From: Aphrocallistes beatrix
Taxonomy: Eukaryota > Porifera > Hexactinellida > Sceptrulophora > Aphrocallistidae
Length of the DNA stretch: 64,000 nucleotides
Direction: 5' to 3'
Assembly (NCBI GenBank): GCA_963281255.1
Contig: OY725493.1
Location: 1,363,550 to 1,427,549, forward strand
Shown here piece after piece: positions 30,109-42,574 of this stretch. Below the pieces are notes generated by a model. The model did not search any database and was not told where the DNA came from. It was given only the letters and a program-made list of their open reading frames with translations. The position numbers were made by a program, and so were the translations under genes. Within the stretch, counting starts at the first letter, position 1, and each line of letters opens with the position of its first letter.

Positions 30109-32991
30109 ATGGGTGTTCAAGGACTGTACTTCTTATTCTGCTTAATTGTGTTAGAAGGCAAGTTTATTGATCGATTTCATAATATCTAACTTCATGTCAA
30201 ATTATTTATGCCTGCTCCAGGTCCATATGGAAATGTGGCAGATTCCGGAACAAATAACACAATATACTCCACCAACTCAACGAACTCTCCTGTCTACTAC
30301 ACCAACTCAACGAACTCTCCTGTCTACTACACCAACTCAACGAATTCTCCTGTCTACACCAACTCAACGAATTCTCCTGTCTACTCCACGAATAGCCCAA
30401 CCACCTCTGTCAATCATAATTTCCCAACCAAAGAAAGAGGTCGTTAAAATGACTAATAAGCTTATATTTTAATGTACTGTACTTTACAAATATTCATTAT
30501 ATTTACTCGTTTAGACATTTGCAGATGTCCAGGAGCTAACCTAGCCTGTCTGAGGCACGAGAATAGCACCTCAACCTCGAACGGCTGTCCTGTCTGTCCT
30601 ACTTCATGTGCGACTCCGCCTCGTAAGTACTACCACAGCTAACTTCATGCAAATATAATAATGAACAGTCCTGAATACGTATTCAATGCAAGTGTGTTTT
30701 TAGCTCCAGAATGCAGCTACGACGTGAAGTGTGGGGATGGTCGTGAATGCGAGATCAGAGACGATTCAAGCTACAGATGTGCACCAGGTCGTGATGAATA
30801 TGTAGGATTAACACAACTCATTAGTGCTGAGTTTATCAAGTTTTTTAAATAGAGAGTGCAGCAGGGGAGAAGTGTATGTACATAGACAGCTGTTTCGGTA
30901 ATCAGGAATGTGGAGGGATGTTGATGGGAAGAAAGATCGAGAAGAAGTGCACTCCTGGATTCTTCTGTAGGTCCTCAAGAAGATATTCTTGTGTCGCAAT
31001 GGGTATATGTGTCACCATCGCAAATGCAAGCGATCATGGTAAGTTAATTGTATTGGTTGTTGACATTGATAACTAATTACAATCACAGACGACTAGAGTA
31101 TATATGTACTCTAGTTGTCTATGTTACAATTTAAATATTAACTGAATTAATGCATCTAATAGAAGCAGGATGTCTTAAAGATCAGAATTCCGATAAATCT
31201 CACTGTTCTCCTGACGGGAACTACAAATGCTCTTCCTCTGAAGCAACCGACAACGGAGATATTATTCAAACTTGCTACAACAGGACTACTGGACGACCTA
31301 TTAAACAAACGAAGCGGAATGCCAATGCAGAGAAATATAATATTGAAGAAAATTGTCGGCGAGAAAACTTCGCTTCTTGTAGAACAAGGAATGGTAGAGT
31401 GGTATTGTCAGGGGACTATGTGGAGGATCCTAACAACCCATGCAGTTACTGTATGTGTCATGACGGAGAGATTGATAGGTCAATGTGTAGGAGAAACTTG
31501 AGATGCATTCTAGCTCCAAAGGATTGTAAAATAGGAGGTCGCACGATATCCCATGGAAGAGTGTGAGATTTACAGTTAATAAGTGTCATTTCTATGCAAT
31601 ATAATGGTATTATCACACCTGTATTCAACTAGACTAAGTATCCCATCAACATGCGTTCAAAAGCGATGCGAAGATGGGAAGTTGATTGCAACCACATTTG
31701 ACACAGACTGTGATGGAAAGGATGACATTGACACCTGTGATGAGCAGGAGGACACTGACATGGTGTGTGCGATGGCAGCCTCTGGGATCAGAGCGAGAGT
31801 GCAGAAGTGCAAGGCCAGGTCAATCGGTGCGAACTATTCAGAAGGAGGGTATTGCGGCCAAGACGAAGTCTGCAATTGTCAGAGTGATGAGATATGTGTC
31901 GAGTGAGTTGGGCTATTCTCGAGTACAGCATACGTTCATTACGTATTTACTATTAATTATCGCAAATCTTTTTAGAACAAGACGAAGAGATCTCTGCATA
32001 ACAACTGATTCAAACGGATGCAAATCAAAGAAATGTATACCAATGAACAGTACCATCACCTGTTCAACCGATATACGGAACCAACCAGTCTGCAGTAGCA
32101 GCGGCGTCACGTACAAGAGTGAGTGTGAAGCTTTTGTGAACCAGGATTACAACATGAAGTACTTGAGAGCATGCGATGACTCAGCCTGCCAGAATACAAA
32201 CAAAGGACAGGGGTTCTGTGGATTTGATAATAACACGTACGCAGACTTGTGCGAACTGGAAATGACGACTGGTGATACTAAACGCGATTACAATGGTAGC
32301 TGTGTGAGGAGAGATGATAAGGGAAGAAACAAATGTGACAAAATACCAGAAGAATGTCGGTTCGCAACGAGAAGCAGTGATTCGGCCTGTCCCATTGCGG
32401 GTAAGTTGAAGTAATACTCAATTGTGCTAATTATGCAAATATTATAATACACAAAAACAAAGTTTGGTACTTCCCCCTTTTCACAACCAGATTAAATCCA
32501 GGAATCATTTAGGAGCTCAGGGAGTGCTCTATATTGATGTTGAAGAAGCAAAGGATTTCGCATTCAGGAAAGGAAAATCTGAATTGACAGGTAGAGACCT
32601 GTGTGAAGAAGCGCTATCTGATTGGGAGATGCTCACACAACTCCAGCTGTCTGATACCTCTTGTGAAGTGACGTGTCGTCCCAAATATGACACAGTGGGG
32701 GCTATCATCGTCCAAGTGAGAGCGGTACAGGGAACGGATTGCGTCACATGCGGCGATAGATTGAAACTGTTCATTCGCAAACTGAGAGAGGACAAGTCTG
32801 GAGAAAGTAGCGGTACCAGTACATCGAACAGAAGAAGGAGACAAACAGACGATTCTGAAAGTACAGGAAGTGGTCTATTTATCAGTCCTTCCGAGCTAGC
32901 TAACGATCCTACTTACTATGCCAGCGGAGCTATGAATCTCCTCTCCTCATCACTACTCGTACTCATCAGCTTATTCATCATACTTATATAA
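30109..32991 (+). CDS. Kazal/VWC-like Cys-rich secreted protein 1, probable GPI anchor
   Basis: Nine exons reconstructed by frame and splice sites: 30109-30157, 30221-30439, 30515-30622, 30704-30787, 30853-31038, 31163-31562, 31639-31902, 31976-32400, 32513-32991, giving 737 aa. Order: signal peptide; mucin-like Thr/Asn/Ser repeats (exon 2); small Cys-rich modules (exons 3-5); a VWC-like module (exon 6); a Cys-rich segment (exon 7); two Kazal-like modules in exon 8 (RNQPVCSSSGVTYKSECEAF and GFCGFDNNTYADLCELE); and a conserved C-terminal domain ending in a hydrophobic tail (ASGAMNLLSS...), as in GPI-anchored proteins. The first intron looks like GC-AG (AAG|GCAAGT). The exon 2 and 4 donors (GTCGTT/GTCGTG) are weak but frame-consistent. 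A protease-inhibitor or matrix role is inference. Confidence 0.75.
30262..30400 (+). repeat. Coding TNSTNSPVY tandem repeats
   Basis: Exon 2 of Kazal gene 1 carries about four 27-30-bp units encoding T-N-S-T-N-S-P-V-Y(-Y). Each unit has an N-S-T glycosylation sequon and many Ser/Thr residues, giving a mucin-like stalk directly after the signal peptide. No equivalent exon exists in the paralogue at 33287-36544. Confidence 0.85.
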
Positions 32992-33286
32992 ACACTATGT
33001 AACACTTTGAGTGTAAAATACTGTAAATTAACAAGAATAACAATAACTCCGAAATTAATCAACAATCAGTTTTCTTCTCTAAATTTGAAATCTGACTGTG
33101 TATTGCGAAATAATGTATCCTAGGAACTAGAAGTACGGATGACGGAACATTTTCATAAATGTTGCAATCAAAAGATGCTAAATTAGCCCCTTGCCACCCA
33201 GGGTGAAGAACAAATTCCCAGCATATAAATACTCAATGGAATTCAATTGAATTACCAACTCGTAGTAATTTACCAAGTACGTAGTT

Positions 33287-36200
33287 ATGAAGTATTTTAT
33301 TTTGTGTCTTGCAGTGATAATATTGTCGGCTTCGAGTGGTGAGCTAAATTCAATATGTGTAATTGTGTATAGCTAGGACTGATATTCATCGCTAAAGCCT
33401 TTGTGTCCCCTCGAATCGCGAATAGATAAAGTTATCTGCGCTTACTCCAGTGTCTAAGATGCCCGAATGTGCTGTGAACGAGGCTGCGAAGTTGAATTTA
33501 AATCTGGTTTATTAGTTATGTAGTAGTTAGGGTTTCATCCCTAACTACTTCTTGGATATACGCCTAAAATATCCCTCGCATTATTACTCACGCATTGACT
33601 AGGCATTGAGTATTACAATATAGGAGTTTGGACATAAATTGGGTGCCTAGGTTTATATTTTGGTTTGAATTCACGTGCATGTAGGCTCGCTGCATACGCC
33701 TGCATGAAACCTTGGTAGTAGTGCACCGATCTTGTTCGTACTTTTCTATCTTTAGATAATGATTGTCAAAGAAATAGCGGATGCAGTGCAAATGAGAAGT
33801 GCGACGTTGTTCCAGATTCCAGTTTCAGGTGCATACCAGGTAACACTCCAGTCAAGCGTAATGATACGAGTTGTGCAGTGCTAATACCTCACTCGTGTGT
33901 ATTAGATCCCGTAGAGAATGCTGACTGCAGTTATATCAGTAATTGCCGTGATCCTGAAGACTGTGATGCGGTGGCGCTTCCAGGAACTAGGAGGGAACGG
34001 GACTGTGCTTCAAACTTATTCTGCAGAAGAGTTAGGAGTGAGGGCTGCTATGTCATTGGAATATGTGTCACTGTGGGGAATGCAAGGGCAAACGGTAGTG
34101 TTGACTGTGTATCAGTCCTATTATAATGAATTCATTCGTAAATACTTGTGTACTCTTAAGCGACAGCTTAGAAATGCGGAAGACTGTGAACCTCATAGTA
34201 TTCAATGCAAATAGGCTCCAAATGAGGCAAACGTGTCTAGTAAACATACAGTCAGGGTCGCTTATTATGAACCCGTTTAATATGAACATTCGTTTATTAT
34301 GAACTAACCTCCTGGTCCCAATTTCATTTTTAGATAGGATTTGTATTGAATCAAGTTTGCTTAATATGAAATATCTCTATTATGAACAGATTTTTCGGTC
34401 CCCTGGTGGTTCACAATAAGCGACCCTGACTGTATTTTTAATCAATATTATAAATCCATTTTTTAACATACATAATTGTGATATACATTGGATGAGTGTA
34501 ATGCCGTGCTTATCTATATTTAGAAGCAAGGTGCTTACGAGACCAGAACACTAATGCAAGTCGCTGTTCTGCTGATGGGGACTATAAGTGTTCCATTACT
34601 GAACCAACTACTGGTGGGAATCAAGTTCAAACTTGCTATAACACAACTAGCGGGCGAGAACTGAGGACTTTCAATCCAGTAAGCCCATCTCGAGTTAGTG
34701 AAGAAAAATGTCGAAGCGAGAACGAACAATCTTGCAGAACAGCTGATGGCAGAGAAGTGAGGTCAGGAGATAAAATTGAGGACCCAGACAACCGATGCAG
34801 CTACTGCTTGTGTCAGAATGGGAAGATTGATCGAAATATGTGCACACCAAGGGATGGATGTATTCAAAATCCAGCTAACTGCACACATAACGGAAATAAT
34901 ATACCCCATGATGCAGTGTAGGTTAAATGGCAATAATGTGGCTATAATGATTTGACACGCGATTACTTAAAGTATTTTGTAGTTCGAATATCAATCCATG
35001 TGAACAGATTAGATGTAACAATGGAGTACTTTCCCGTCCGAGAGATGGTAATTGCGATGGAAAAGATGATACAGACCCCTGTGCTAGTGCTACCCAGTCG
35101 GAACGGGAATTCGTGTGCGCAGAAATACCTTCAGGTGGCAAGCAACGAATACGGAAATGTAAAGCTATGGAGCTAGGTGCGACTCATACTGACGGACGGT
35201 GCGGAGACGAAGAAACATGCAATTGCGGAAGGAATGAAACATGTACCAAGTGAGTTGATACTAAGACGATTGCACAACCTTCAGTGTCAACTGTTTGACA
35301 CTGGCTTAACGAAGTGATGAGATCTTTAAAAAGGAGTTTAAGGTATTACAAGCGCGCTTCGCTTGCTTGGGCTGCGCGGCTTGCGGACACTTTGTGTCCG
35401 CAGTCTCCTTATAGGCGCCTGGAGTTACTCAATCTAGCTTATTTTGGGATTTTGGTTACTTTATATAACAATTGTAAACAAAAGTAAACAAATAATTTAT
35501 AACATAGATTCGAAAACACAATATTCAAATTTTGGTTTGACTCAGTGTTATGTGTGCCTACGTGTCTAGGAGGACAGACAGGTCAGATATTTGCATTAGC
35601 GCCGACGCGAGTGGGTGCAGGATCAAGCAATGCGTAGCAACTAACGAGAGCATAACGTGCACTACGGATGAGACGAACCGTCCTGTCTGCAGTAGCAGCG
35701 GAGTGACCTACCAGAGTGAGTGTGAAGCGTTCGTAAAACTTGATCACAACATTAAGTACACAAGAGCCTGCGATGCCTCCCTCTGTTTGGATACCGATGA
35801 CGGAAAAGGGTTCTGTGGGTACGATAACGTCACTTACAAGAACTTGTGTGAACTTGAGATGAAGGCCGGGCATACCATGGTCGACTACAAAGGTATGTGT
35901 CGGATGGACCCCGGGATCAATGAGGACTGTGATCAGATCCCAGATAGATGTGAATTCGCGACAAGGGCGAGTGACGCAGTCTGTCCAGTTGCAGGTTGGT
36001 TCAGTGACAGGGCAGAGAGAATAGGTACAGAGCTGCTCTTACTTAGAGAATTCTCCATTTAGGAGCTCAGGGAGTTCTCTATATTGATGTTGAAGAAGCA
36101 AAGGATTTCGCATTCAGGAAAGGAAAATCTGAATTGACAGGTAGAGACCTGTGTGAAGAAGCGCTATCTGATTGGGAGATACTCACACAACTCCAGCTGT

Positions 36201-36544
36201 CTGATACTTCTTGTGAAGTGACGTGTCGTCCCAAATATGACACAGTGGAGGCTATCATCGTCCAAGTGACAGCGGTACAGGGAACGGATTGCGTCACATG
36301 CGGCGATAGATTGAAACTGTTCATTCGCAAACTGAGAGAGGACAAGTCTGGAGAAACCATTACACCGAGCAGAAGAAGGAGACAAACAGACGATTCTGAA
36401 AATACAGGAAGTGGTCTATTTATCGGTCCTTCCGAGCTAGCTAACGATCCTACTTACCATACCAGTGGAGCTATGAATCTCCTCTCCTCATTACTACTCG
36501 TACTCATCAGCTTAATGCTAGCGTTTATTGTTACGAGCTACTAA
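33287..36544 (+). CDS. Kazal/VWC-like Cys-rich secreted protein 2 (paralogue), probable GPI anchor
   Basis: Seven exons: 33287-33338 (signal peptide MKYFILCLAVIILSASS), 33756-33839, 33906-34094, 34524-34917, 34983-35249, 35570-35994, 36063-36544, giving 630 aa. Exon lengths and phases mirror gene 1 exons 1 and 4-9: the 84- and 425-nt exons are identical in length. It lacks the mucin-repeat exon and exon 3. Modules: small Cys-rich units, a VWC-like module, two Kazal-like modules (NRPVCSSSGVTYQSECEAF; GFCGYDNVTYKNLCELE), the shared C-terminal domain and a hydrophobic GPI/TM tail. Introns include a MITE (34249-34432) and a hairpin repeat copy (35348-35435). Confidence 0.75.
33520..33552. repeat. 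Short inverted repeat in Kazal gene 2 intron 1
   Basis: TAGTAGTTAGGG and its complement CCCTAACTACT face each other across ~6 bases in a 417-nt intron. A small hairpin; no further assignment. Confidence 0.6.
34249..34432. mobile_element. Tc1/pogo-type MITE with TA duplication
   Basis: A 184-bp element flanked by TA on both sides. Its terminal inverted repeats begin CAGTCAGGGTCGCTTATTAT, with one mismatch over 25 bp. It sits within the intron 34095-34523 of Kazal gene 2. The interior is AT-rich and non-coding. Confidence 0.88.
35348..35435 (+). repeat. Hairpin repeat family, copy 1
   Basis: A GC-rich ~85-bp unit starting ACAAGCGCGCTTCGCTTGC, with the inner palindrome TGCGGACACTTTGTGTCCGCA and ending near CGCCTGGAGTTACTCAAT. 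It lies within a Kazal gene 2 intron. Five further copies occur downstream in both orientations. Confidence 0.85.
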
Positions 36545-36763
36545 CAGCACTTTTACCCAGTTACATAAGATACTAGTACTCTTTAGGCATACAACGTATT
36601 TATTTCTGATAGGCAGTGACAAATAATATCGTTTTAGCACATCAACAATGCTGCCAAGAATATACTGAAATTTATGTACATGCTTGAAATTAACATTATA
36701 ATCTAAATTCCCTAGCTCAAGTGCAACCTACTATACATGTAACAATATGATACACACTACAAT

Positions 36764-38236
36764 TCACCAGAAAGTATAAATAGAGTCGGACGGTACCTTA
36801 ATCTTGAGGAGAGAGTCGGATGCAGAGGTGATGAAATCTGTCTGTCCGCACACGCACACGTAGATATCTCCACGAGAAGGATCCGGGTACTCGGACAGAA
36901 ACAACCGCTCGATGAACCCATGGTCAATCTTATCTGCGCCTTCTCCGTCCGAGAAGACGTGAGTCAGCTTGAACCTGCTTGGAAGCGAGCTAGAGAGTTG
37001 GTTGAACTCTTCTAGCCAAATTGCTGAGTCAGGCCGCTTGTTCCCATACACGAGCCTTGTCTCTTGGATAGATTTTGTTTCCAGAGCTAAGCGCACGATG
37101 CGAATCATCGGGGTAACGCCTGTGCCAGTCGCCAAGAGGAGGAGACGATTCGCGCTTTTGAGGTCGGAAAAATCAAACGTTCCTTCTGGTCGGCTGATTT
37201 GAACCTTTTTACCTAAATTCGCATTCAATAACGTCTTGGAATTAACCCAATGTAAATCAATGGAACATTACCTGGAGAACAGTTTTTGAGATAGGAACTC
37301 ATGGGGCCCTTCGGGTATATCTTGATGAGGAGTGAGAGTTTGGTTTTGTCGCTGAGTAGAGACTCTCCTGTCAGGGTGTCCACTGGAGTGTAGCTACGGA
37401 GGAGGTGCTGCGAGTTGGGGAGGTGCACCTTGAGGTGGATGTGGTACCCTACAGGAACGTCCATCTCTGCACCTTTGGGGAGTTGGAAGGTGAAGAGGCG
37501 AGTGTCTGAAGTGAGCTCTACAACTGAGTGGATAGTAACCTCCTGCCAGCATGGGTCTAAAATAAATTGAAAATAATCACACAGCTGATCAGAAATTATG
37601 TTAGTCAGTCAGTGTATATTAAGAATATGGATAATCACCTTTGGAAGTGTCCATGAGAGCAGCTTTCCTCTGTACAGTGGGGGACAGCGAATCAACTTTC
37701 GCGTCGGAGAGAGCTGGAGCAGCTAGCGTGGAAGGAGTAAGGAAGACCGGCGAGTGAGTGAGGTGACCCACTACACACTTCTCGAGCATCTTCATCTCGT
37801 TAACCTAAAGTCCTAAACTGTCTACATCTGAACTTTGACTCGAATGTAAATAATTTCGTGAAAAAAGTGTCTGCGAAATACAAGTTCGACTCACCCAATT
37901 GTGAATCTCCATGAAGAGAGAAGTAGCGTCGATTCCCGCGGCTCTCATCAACTCAGACACTCCCCCTGGGTGAAACTCGAGGTAGTGAGAGAGGTTATAC
38001 ACCCTCCCCCTGATGCAAGTCCAGCAGTTATCCAGTCTGCGGTGCTTCCGTAGCTCCTCTGCGGTTACCTGGAGGAGCTTGCCTCCTGTCCCGGTCAGGT
38101 CCTTCTGGGAGTTCCCTAACTTGATCCAATTGACCAGGCTGTATCCAGGCTTCAGCACCACCTTCTTCCTGCTTGTGCTGCTGGAGCTGCTGCCCAGGTG
38201 ACTCGCAGAAGAAATGGGAACCCCGAGGGACGCCAT
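36764..38236 (-). CDS. CYB5R4: NCB5OR-like cytochrome b5 / b5-reductase fusion without CS domain
   Basis: Four exons: 38236-37895, 37804-37639, 37556-37272 and 37212-36764, with introns of 59-90 nt, giving 413 aa. The N-terminal cytochrome b5 domain includes the haem ligand His in LEFHPGG. The NCB5OR-typical W-V-N-E-M-K-M-L-E-K-C-V-V-G-H-L linker follows. The FAD-binding domain carries RSYTPVD, and the NAD(P)H-binding domain has LLLLATGTGVTPM and C-V-C-G. Family members transfer electrons from NAD(P)H through FAD to haem in the ER. The CS/p23-like domain that separates the two halves in vertebrate CYB5R4 (~521 aa) is missing; only ~45 residues lie between them. Confidence 0.85.
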
Positions 38237-39072
38237 TCACAATGCACTAAATCCTATCTCCAGACATCAAACAATGTATTAATAGAGAATGCACACTCCA
38301 CTGCTCATATATATATATAATGTACATATAATATTGAATGTATCAATACATATAATTTCCTTCTATGTATTAATTCATTCCAAATGTGGTTCAGTATTTA
38401 TACAGAACATTTATCTTCTTTTTCTTTGGCTCCGCATTTATAGTGTGTGATTCTTTCCTCGAAAGAACATAATATCAAATCAAGAATGATGTTATAACAA
38501 CAGTTTATAATTCTGGGAGGATAGAGTTGAGTAATGATAGTTAATTGAAGGATGTCTCTCAAACAATGGCTAATTAATGTCGCGAGGAAAGAACTCAATT
38601 TAGAATAATTCAGTGAATGCATGTTATCATCCCTCAACTGTCACATAGACTGGTATTACTGGAGAACGCTATATATGCATGAAATCCATGACATTCATCA
38701 GGGATTCTATGGATGCATGCATACTTATATAATTAATCGAATTTAATCAGGTAACAGGTGTCACAGGTGTCCTTGCACGCATCTGAAAAGATCAGCTTGC
38801 ATTTTTTCAATTTTTTGAAATATTATTTTGACTAGGTTAAATTTTGTTTAATAAATTATTCGAGAGATAATGACGTCATCAAACATCTAGCATATTAGAA
38901 CACTGAACTGATAAATTTATTATCATTAATGGCTTATCAAAACACCTAAATCAGCATTGTAGCATGACGATAACAATTCCCAATTGAGATGCTAGGTACA
39001 ATCATATATAATCAAATAATACAATTCTTAGCACATACCACTAATAAATCCGATATAGTCACAACTCAGGTG
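38237..39072. other. Intergenic, CYB5R4-like 5' end to Munc18 3' end
   Basis: About 835 bp of AT-rich sequence. There is a TATATATATATA run near 38310. I see no gene or transposon terminus. Confidence 0.4.
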
Positions 39073-41842
39073 TCAGGTTACAATCGGCGGGAGCTTCCCC
39101 ACGAGGTTAAAGAACTTGGCCGGGGTGAGCAGGTCCGTGCTCCCTATCACGATGTTATAATTGTCTGCGTATTTTCTATTTTCTGGTAGAGTCATCAGCT
39201 CGTACACCACACGTAGCTCTGCGTAGGTCACGCCGCCCATTATAAACACGATTACGGTCGCTTTATCCGTGACACTGATGGGACCGGGCCCTCCTATGAC
39301 CCCACCAGCCTGTCCAGGGCCTTCCTTCCGCCACTTCCACCCCCTTGCGCTCTTAGCCGGGGTGTCCGAGCCCGTAGCTCCGGGGTCGTCCCCCAGATCC
39401 TTGCTAGAGGCGGCAGAGGTCCGAGTGCAAGCACAGTAGTTCAGGTCCAGCTTGTCGTTCATGGCGTACTCCAAGATGTCCTGCAGCAGGGGAATCCATC
39501 GGGACTGGGGGTAGAAGTGGGACGGGTCTCTAGCTATCCGCTTCAAGTTGTTTTGAGTCCGGGAGCCCTGGTCCTTGATAACATTCACTCCTAAGTACTG
39601 CAAGTTCAGGAGTGTGGCCCGCATCTCTCCCACTATGTTCGAGTGCTGCATCAGTCTACAGGGTTGAAATAAACATACTTCAGATTATGCTACTATAATA
39701 CGTATGATAAAACATTCCTACTAGCTGGATATTGCACTAGGGAACTAACTAAACTAACAAGTTAGAACGAACTGCACAGTTTTGGTATGTGAGCTGCCTC
39801 TGAAAAGATGTCGCTTTTTTAGTATAAAACTGACCGGCTCCTATTCTACGCATATTTTACAGTTTAATGAATGGAACTCAGCCATCTAGTGCCACTCACC
39901 TGGCGAAGGTGTCGGGGGTAACCCCTTTCTTGTTCATGAGGAGGTAGAGGGCCACGATCCGAGCCTTCACCTCGGAGGAGGACTTATCGCTGAGCAGAGC
40001 CGGGATGATTAGCTTCATCCCGTCCTGCACGGCCTCCTGGTTCTCGTCCTCTCCCATGGCCAGCGTCTGCTCGAGTCGACAGGTCTCATCGAACTTGTTC
40101 TCATTGTACATCCCCATCGCCTCCTCCGCCATGTTGAAGTGCATCATGAACTGGTTCAGCTGTCTGCGGTACTGCGGCAGCTGCTGCATCAGGGCGTGCA
40201 GGTTCTTGAGACTGATGTCCCCCTCCACCTTGCTCATCTTCTTGTCCGCGAGGAAGTCCTTCACCAGATTGCTGATCTTCTTGCTGGCGTCCGCGATGTG
40301 CTGGTGACGCATCGAGCACCAGCACTCGTCGGTCTCGTCCAGTTGTACCTGGAGACACGAGTAGAGTTAGAGGACTTTCTTTAAATGCTACTATAATTAG
40401 AAAAAGGCCATAACCAAACCACTCATGACAACCAAAGAATTTGATATTTGATCCCATAATTGAACAGATCCTGATTGTGTGCATTTGTGCAGACAGAACG
40501 TGTTTATCGAGCAACGTATAGTTAAGCTGGTCGTGGGAAGAGGTGTGGCAGCCTCATCAACACTTCGATGCTCTCTAAATTATTCTCAATTGCCGCACTA
40601 ATAATACCTCTAAAATGCCTCAAAATATAGTCCTCAAAAATAGCTCTAAATACTTGTTTTTCTGGGGGAGTTGGTCAACAGCTTTTGTCCCAATCTGTTC
40701 CTACCAATAGAAATGCCCTAGAATCCTCCAAGAGTTGTCATTTTTAGTGGTACCTTTTTCTTGTTCTCTATTCCCAGCTGGTTGGTGAATTTGAACTCGA
40801 AGGTGTCGTTCTCAATCTGAAGCAGGTCATACACCATCGCCTGCACGGTCAGGTGGTGGAGGATGGGAGTGATGGGATCGAACCCGCGGTCTAGAATGAT
40901 CAGCTGACTCCGGTCCCTCCTGCCGCCAGAGCCCAGCTTGGGATTTTCCTTCTTGAAGACGTCTAATTTCTCCTGCACAACTTTCGCGAAGTCGCTGATG
41001 CGGGTAAGTCCCTGTCTGTATCGGACGGTGGGGTTCTCTTCTAGCGCATTACACAGACTGGCAAGTTGGCTTGCTAGCTATAAATATAATAATGTAAGAA
41101 TTATACCTGTGCTAACTAAACAATATGGACTGTCTTGTGGAGTTAAAATAACGTTGAACTTCATACATACTGCATACGGGCATGCCTAACTTCAGGGACG
41201 GGACGAGTCAAGATGCCTAATCTCCGGGAAGGGATCTGTCCCGTCCCGGAAATTAGGCATGCCCTGCCATACTTCATAAAGATTAGTAACTTTTATTGCA
41301 GTATGATAATAGTTGATTTGTTTTCTGTTTACCTTGGTGAAAAGGGGATCTTTAGCAGTCTTATCCGACTTGTAGAAGTCGTGGAAAGCGGTGGGGTAGG
41401 TGAGAGAGAACATTCTGCTCTCAGTGGCCAGGAAGCAAATGTCTGCTTCTTTGAGTGTCTTGATGTGTCTGACGATGAGTGGGTTTGCTAAATGCTTCAG
41501 CAGAAGGTCGGGACAGGACTCGGTGAAGAAGACATGAGCAGCCTTGTAGAGAGGTTCTTTGACCTGTCCTGTCCCATCCCAATCCGGCAGGAATTTGTGA
41601 ATGCTATCCATAGAAGGCTCCATCACGTAGATAGCCTCGAACTTCATCGGTGCTCGCTGCTTCTCAAGGCTCTCCACTAGCGTTACCCCGCGCGCCAACA
41701 CATCTTGCATCTTACAAGCACTCGAGATGATCTTAGTCGCTCCCTTGTCCAGCACCAGCACCAGGTACTCGCCTTTCGGGATCTCAACCGTTCCGATTAT
41801 CTTGTCGAGAATGCGATGAGAGAGAATTTCCTTCAAATCCAT
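39073..41842 (-). CDS. Munc18/syntaxin-binding protein (Sec1 family)
   Basis: Four exons: 41842-41333, 41077-40754, 40348-39900 and 39655-39073. Phases fit and they give 621 aa. The protein covers the whole Sec1/Munc18 fold, from M-D-L-K-E-I-L and LVLVLDKGATKIISS to SQLIILDRGFDPITPILH, NKKGVT in the domain-3a helix, and the C-terminal VIVFIMGGVTYAELRVVYE...NIVIGSTDLLTPAKF. It belongs to the STXBP1/2/3 group, which clasps syntaxin and promotes SNARE-driven exocytosis. A loop in exon 4 (~KDLGDDPGATGSDTPAKSARG) is Gly/Ser-rich, as in vertebrate homologues. Intron 1 carries a foldback element. Confidence 0.92.
41178..41264. mobile_element. Foldback element (GGGCATGCCTAATTT family) in Munc18 intron 1
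   Basis: An 87-bp near-palindrome starting GGGCATGCCTAACTTC and ending GGAAATTAGGCATGCCC. The flanks CTGCATAC and TGCCATAC could be a decayed target duplication. Same family as 63261-63573 and related to 63609-63780. Confidence 0.8.
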
Positions 41843-42144
41843 GTTCTAATCGAGTCTGGTGTGTTAGAAAATAGAATATAAACGAGCATTCTCAATGAGA
41901 ATATCGAACAACCCTGTATCTTGTAGGGTATTCCCTAGTGCCAGAATAAATACCGATATAGACCCGACCGACAAAGACTGGTAGCTAGGAGATTCAAATA
42001 TTTAGATATTATTATTATTATTATTATGAACTCAAATCTGGCTCTAGTGACAGAACTGTCTGGATAATAAAACAAGTTTAAAGTGACATAAAGGCGTTCG
42101 GATGTGATGATCAAATCTAAATAATTATTTAAAAAATTTAAAAC

Positions 42145-42513
42145 TTAATTCTCTGATCTCCTATGACTTGAGCTGGCGAGTGTTTGTTGTGGCATGCCTG
42201 AGAATGGAATTATGACACCTTTTAGAAACGCATGCAATTCTTCATCCAAAAAAATAGCTAATTTGATGTGGCTTGGAATGATGCGCTTTCTCTTCAGTTG
42301 CTTGACCACTAGACCACAAGAATCCAGCAGCTCTGTCACCAAGTACTCCATAACGGCAGTCAGAAAGATGCTCCCACCCAATGCCAGTCTATATCTCACT
42401 GTGAAATTCTTCAGTTTGCGCTTGATCCTGCGCACTGGGAATTCTAGACCGGACCTCTTGGAGAGAGAATTTCTTTTCTTGCGTGAAGGAAGATGATGCA
42501 GTGGAGTAGTCAT
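42145..42513 (-). CDS. Divergent histone H2A-like protein
   Basis: A single-exon 122-aa histone fold of H2A type. The basic N-tail runs into SGLEFPVRRIKRKL (the H2A AGLQFPVGR motif). The alpha2 region FLTAVMEYLVTELLDSCG contains the acidic-patch glutamates, and KRKRIIPSHIKLAI and LDEEL complete the core. The C-terminal docking tail is short and unusual (GMPQQTLASSSHRRSEN). Compared with canonical H2A (~125 aa) it is strongly diverged, especially in the L1 loop and tail, so it is a variant and not a replication-coupled copy. It lies within transposon-rich DNA. A 3'-truncated duplicate sits at ~55920-56213. Confidence 0.85.
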   Translation of the reverse strand: MTTPLHHLPSRKKRNSLSKRSGLEFPVRRIKRKLKNFTVRYRLALGGSIFLTAVMEYLVTELLDSCGLVVKQLKRKRIIPSHIKLAIFLDEELHAFLKGVIIPFSGMPQQTLASSSHRRSEN

Positions 42514-42574
42514 TCTTAACTAACACTAGGATTTAAATTGTAATATTATGATTATTTTACGTGAAGCTCCAAGA

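Noticed and set aside
37213..37271. Frameshift or split gene in the NCB5OR-like reductase
   Set aside because: A 59-nt GT-AG intron in phase 1 joins ...NCSPG to KKVQISRPEG and restores the family alignment.
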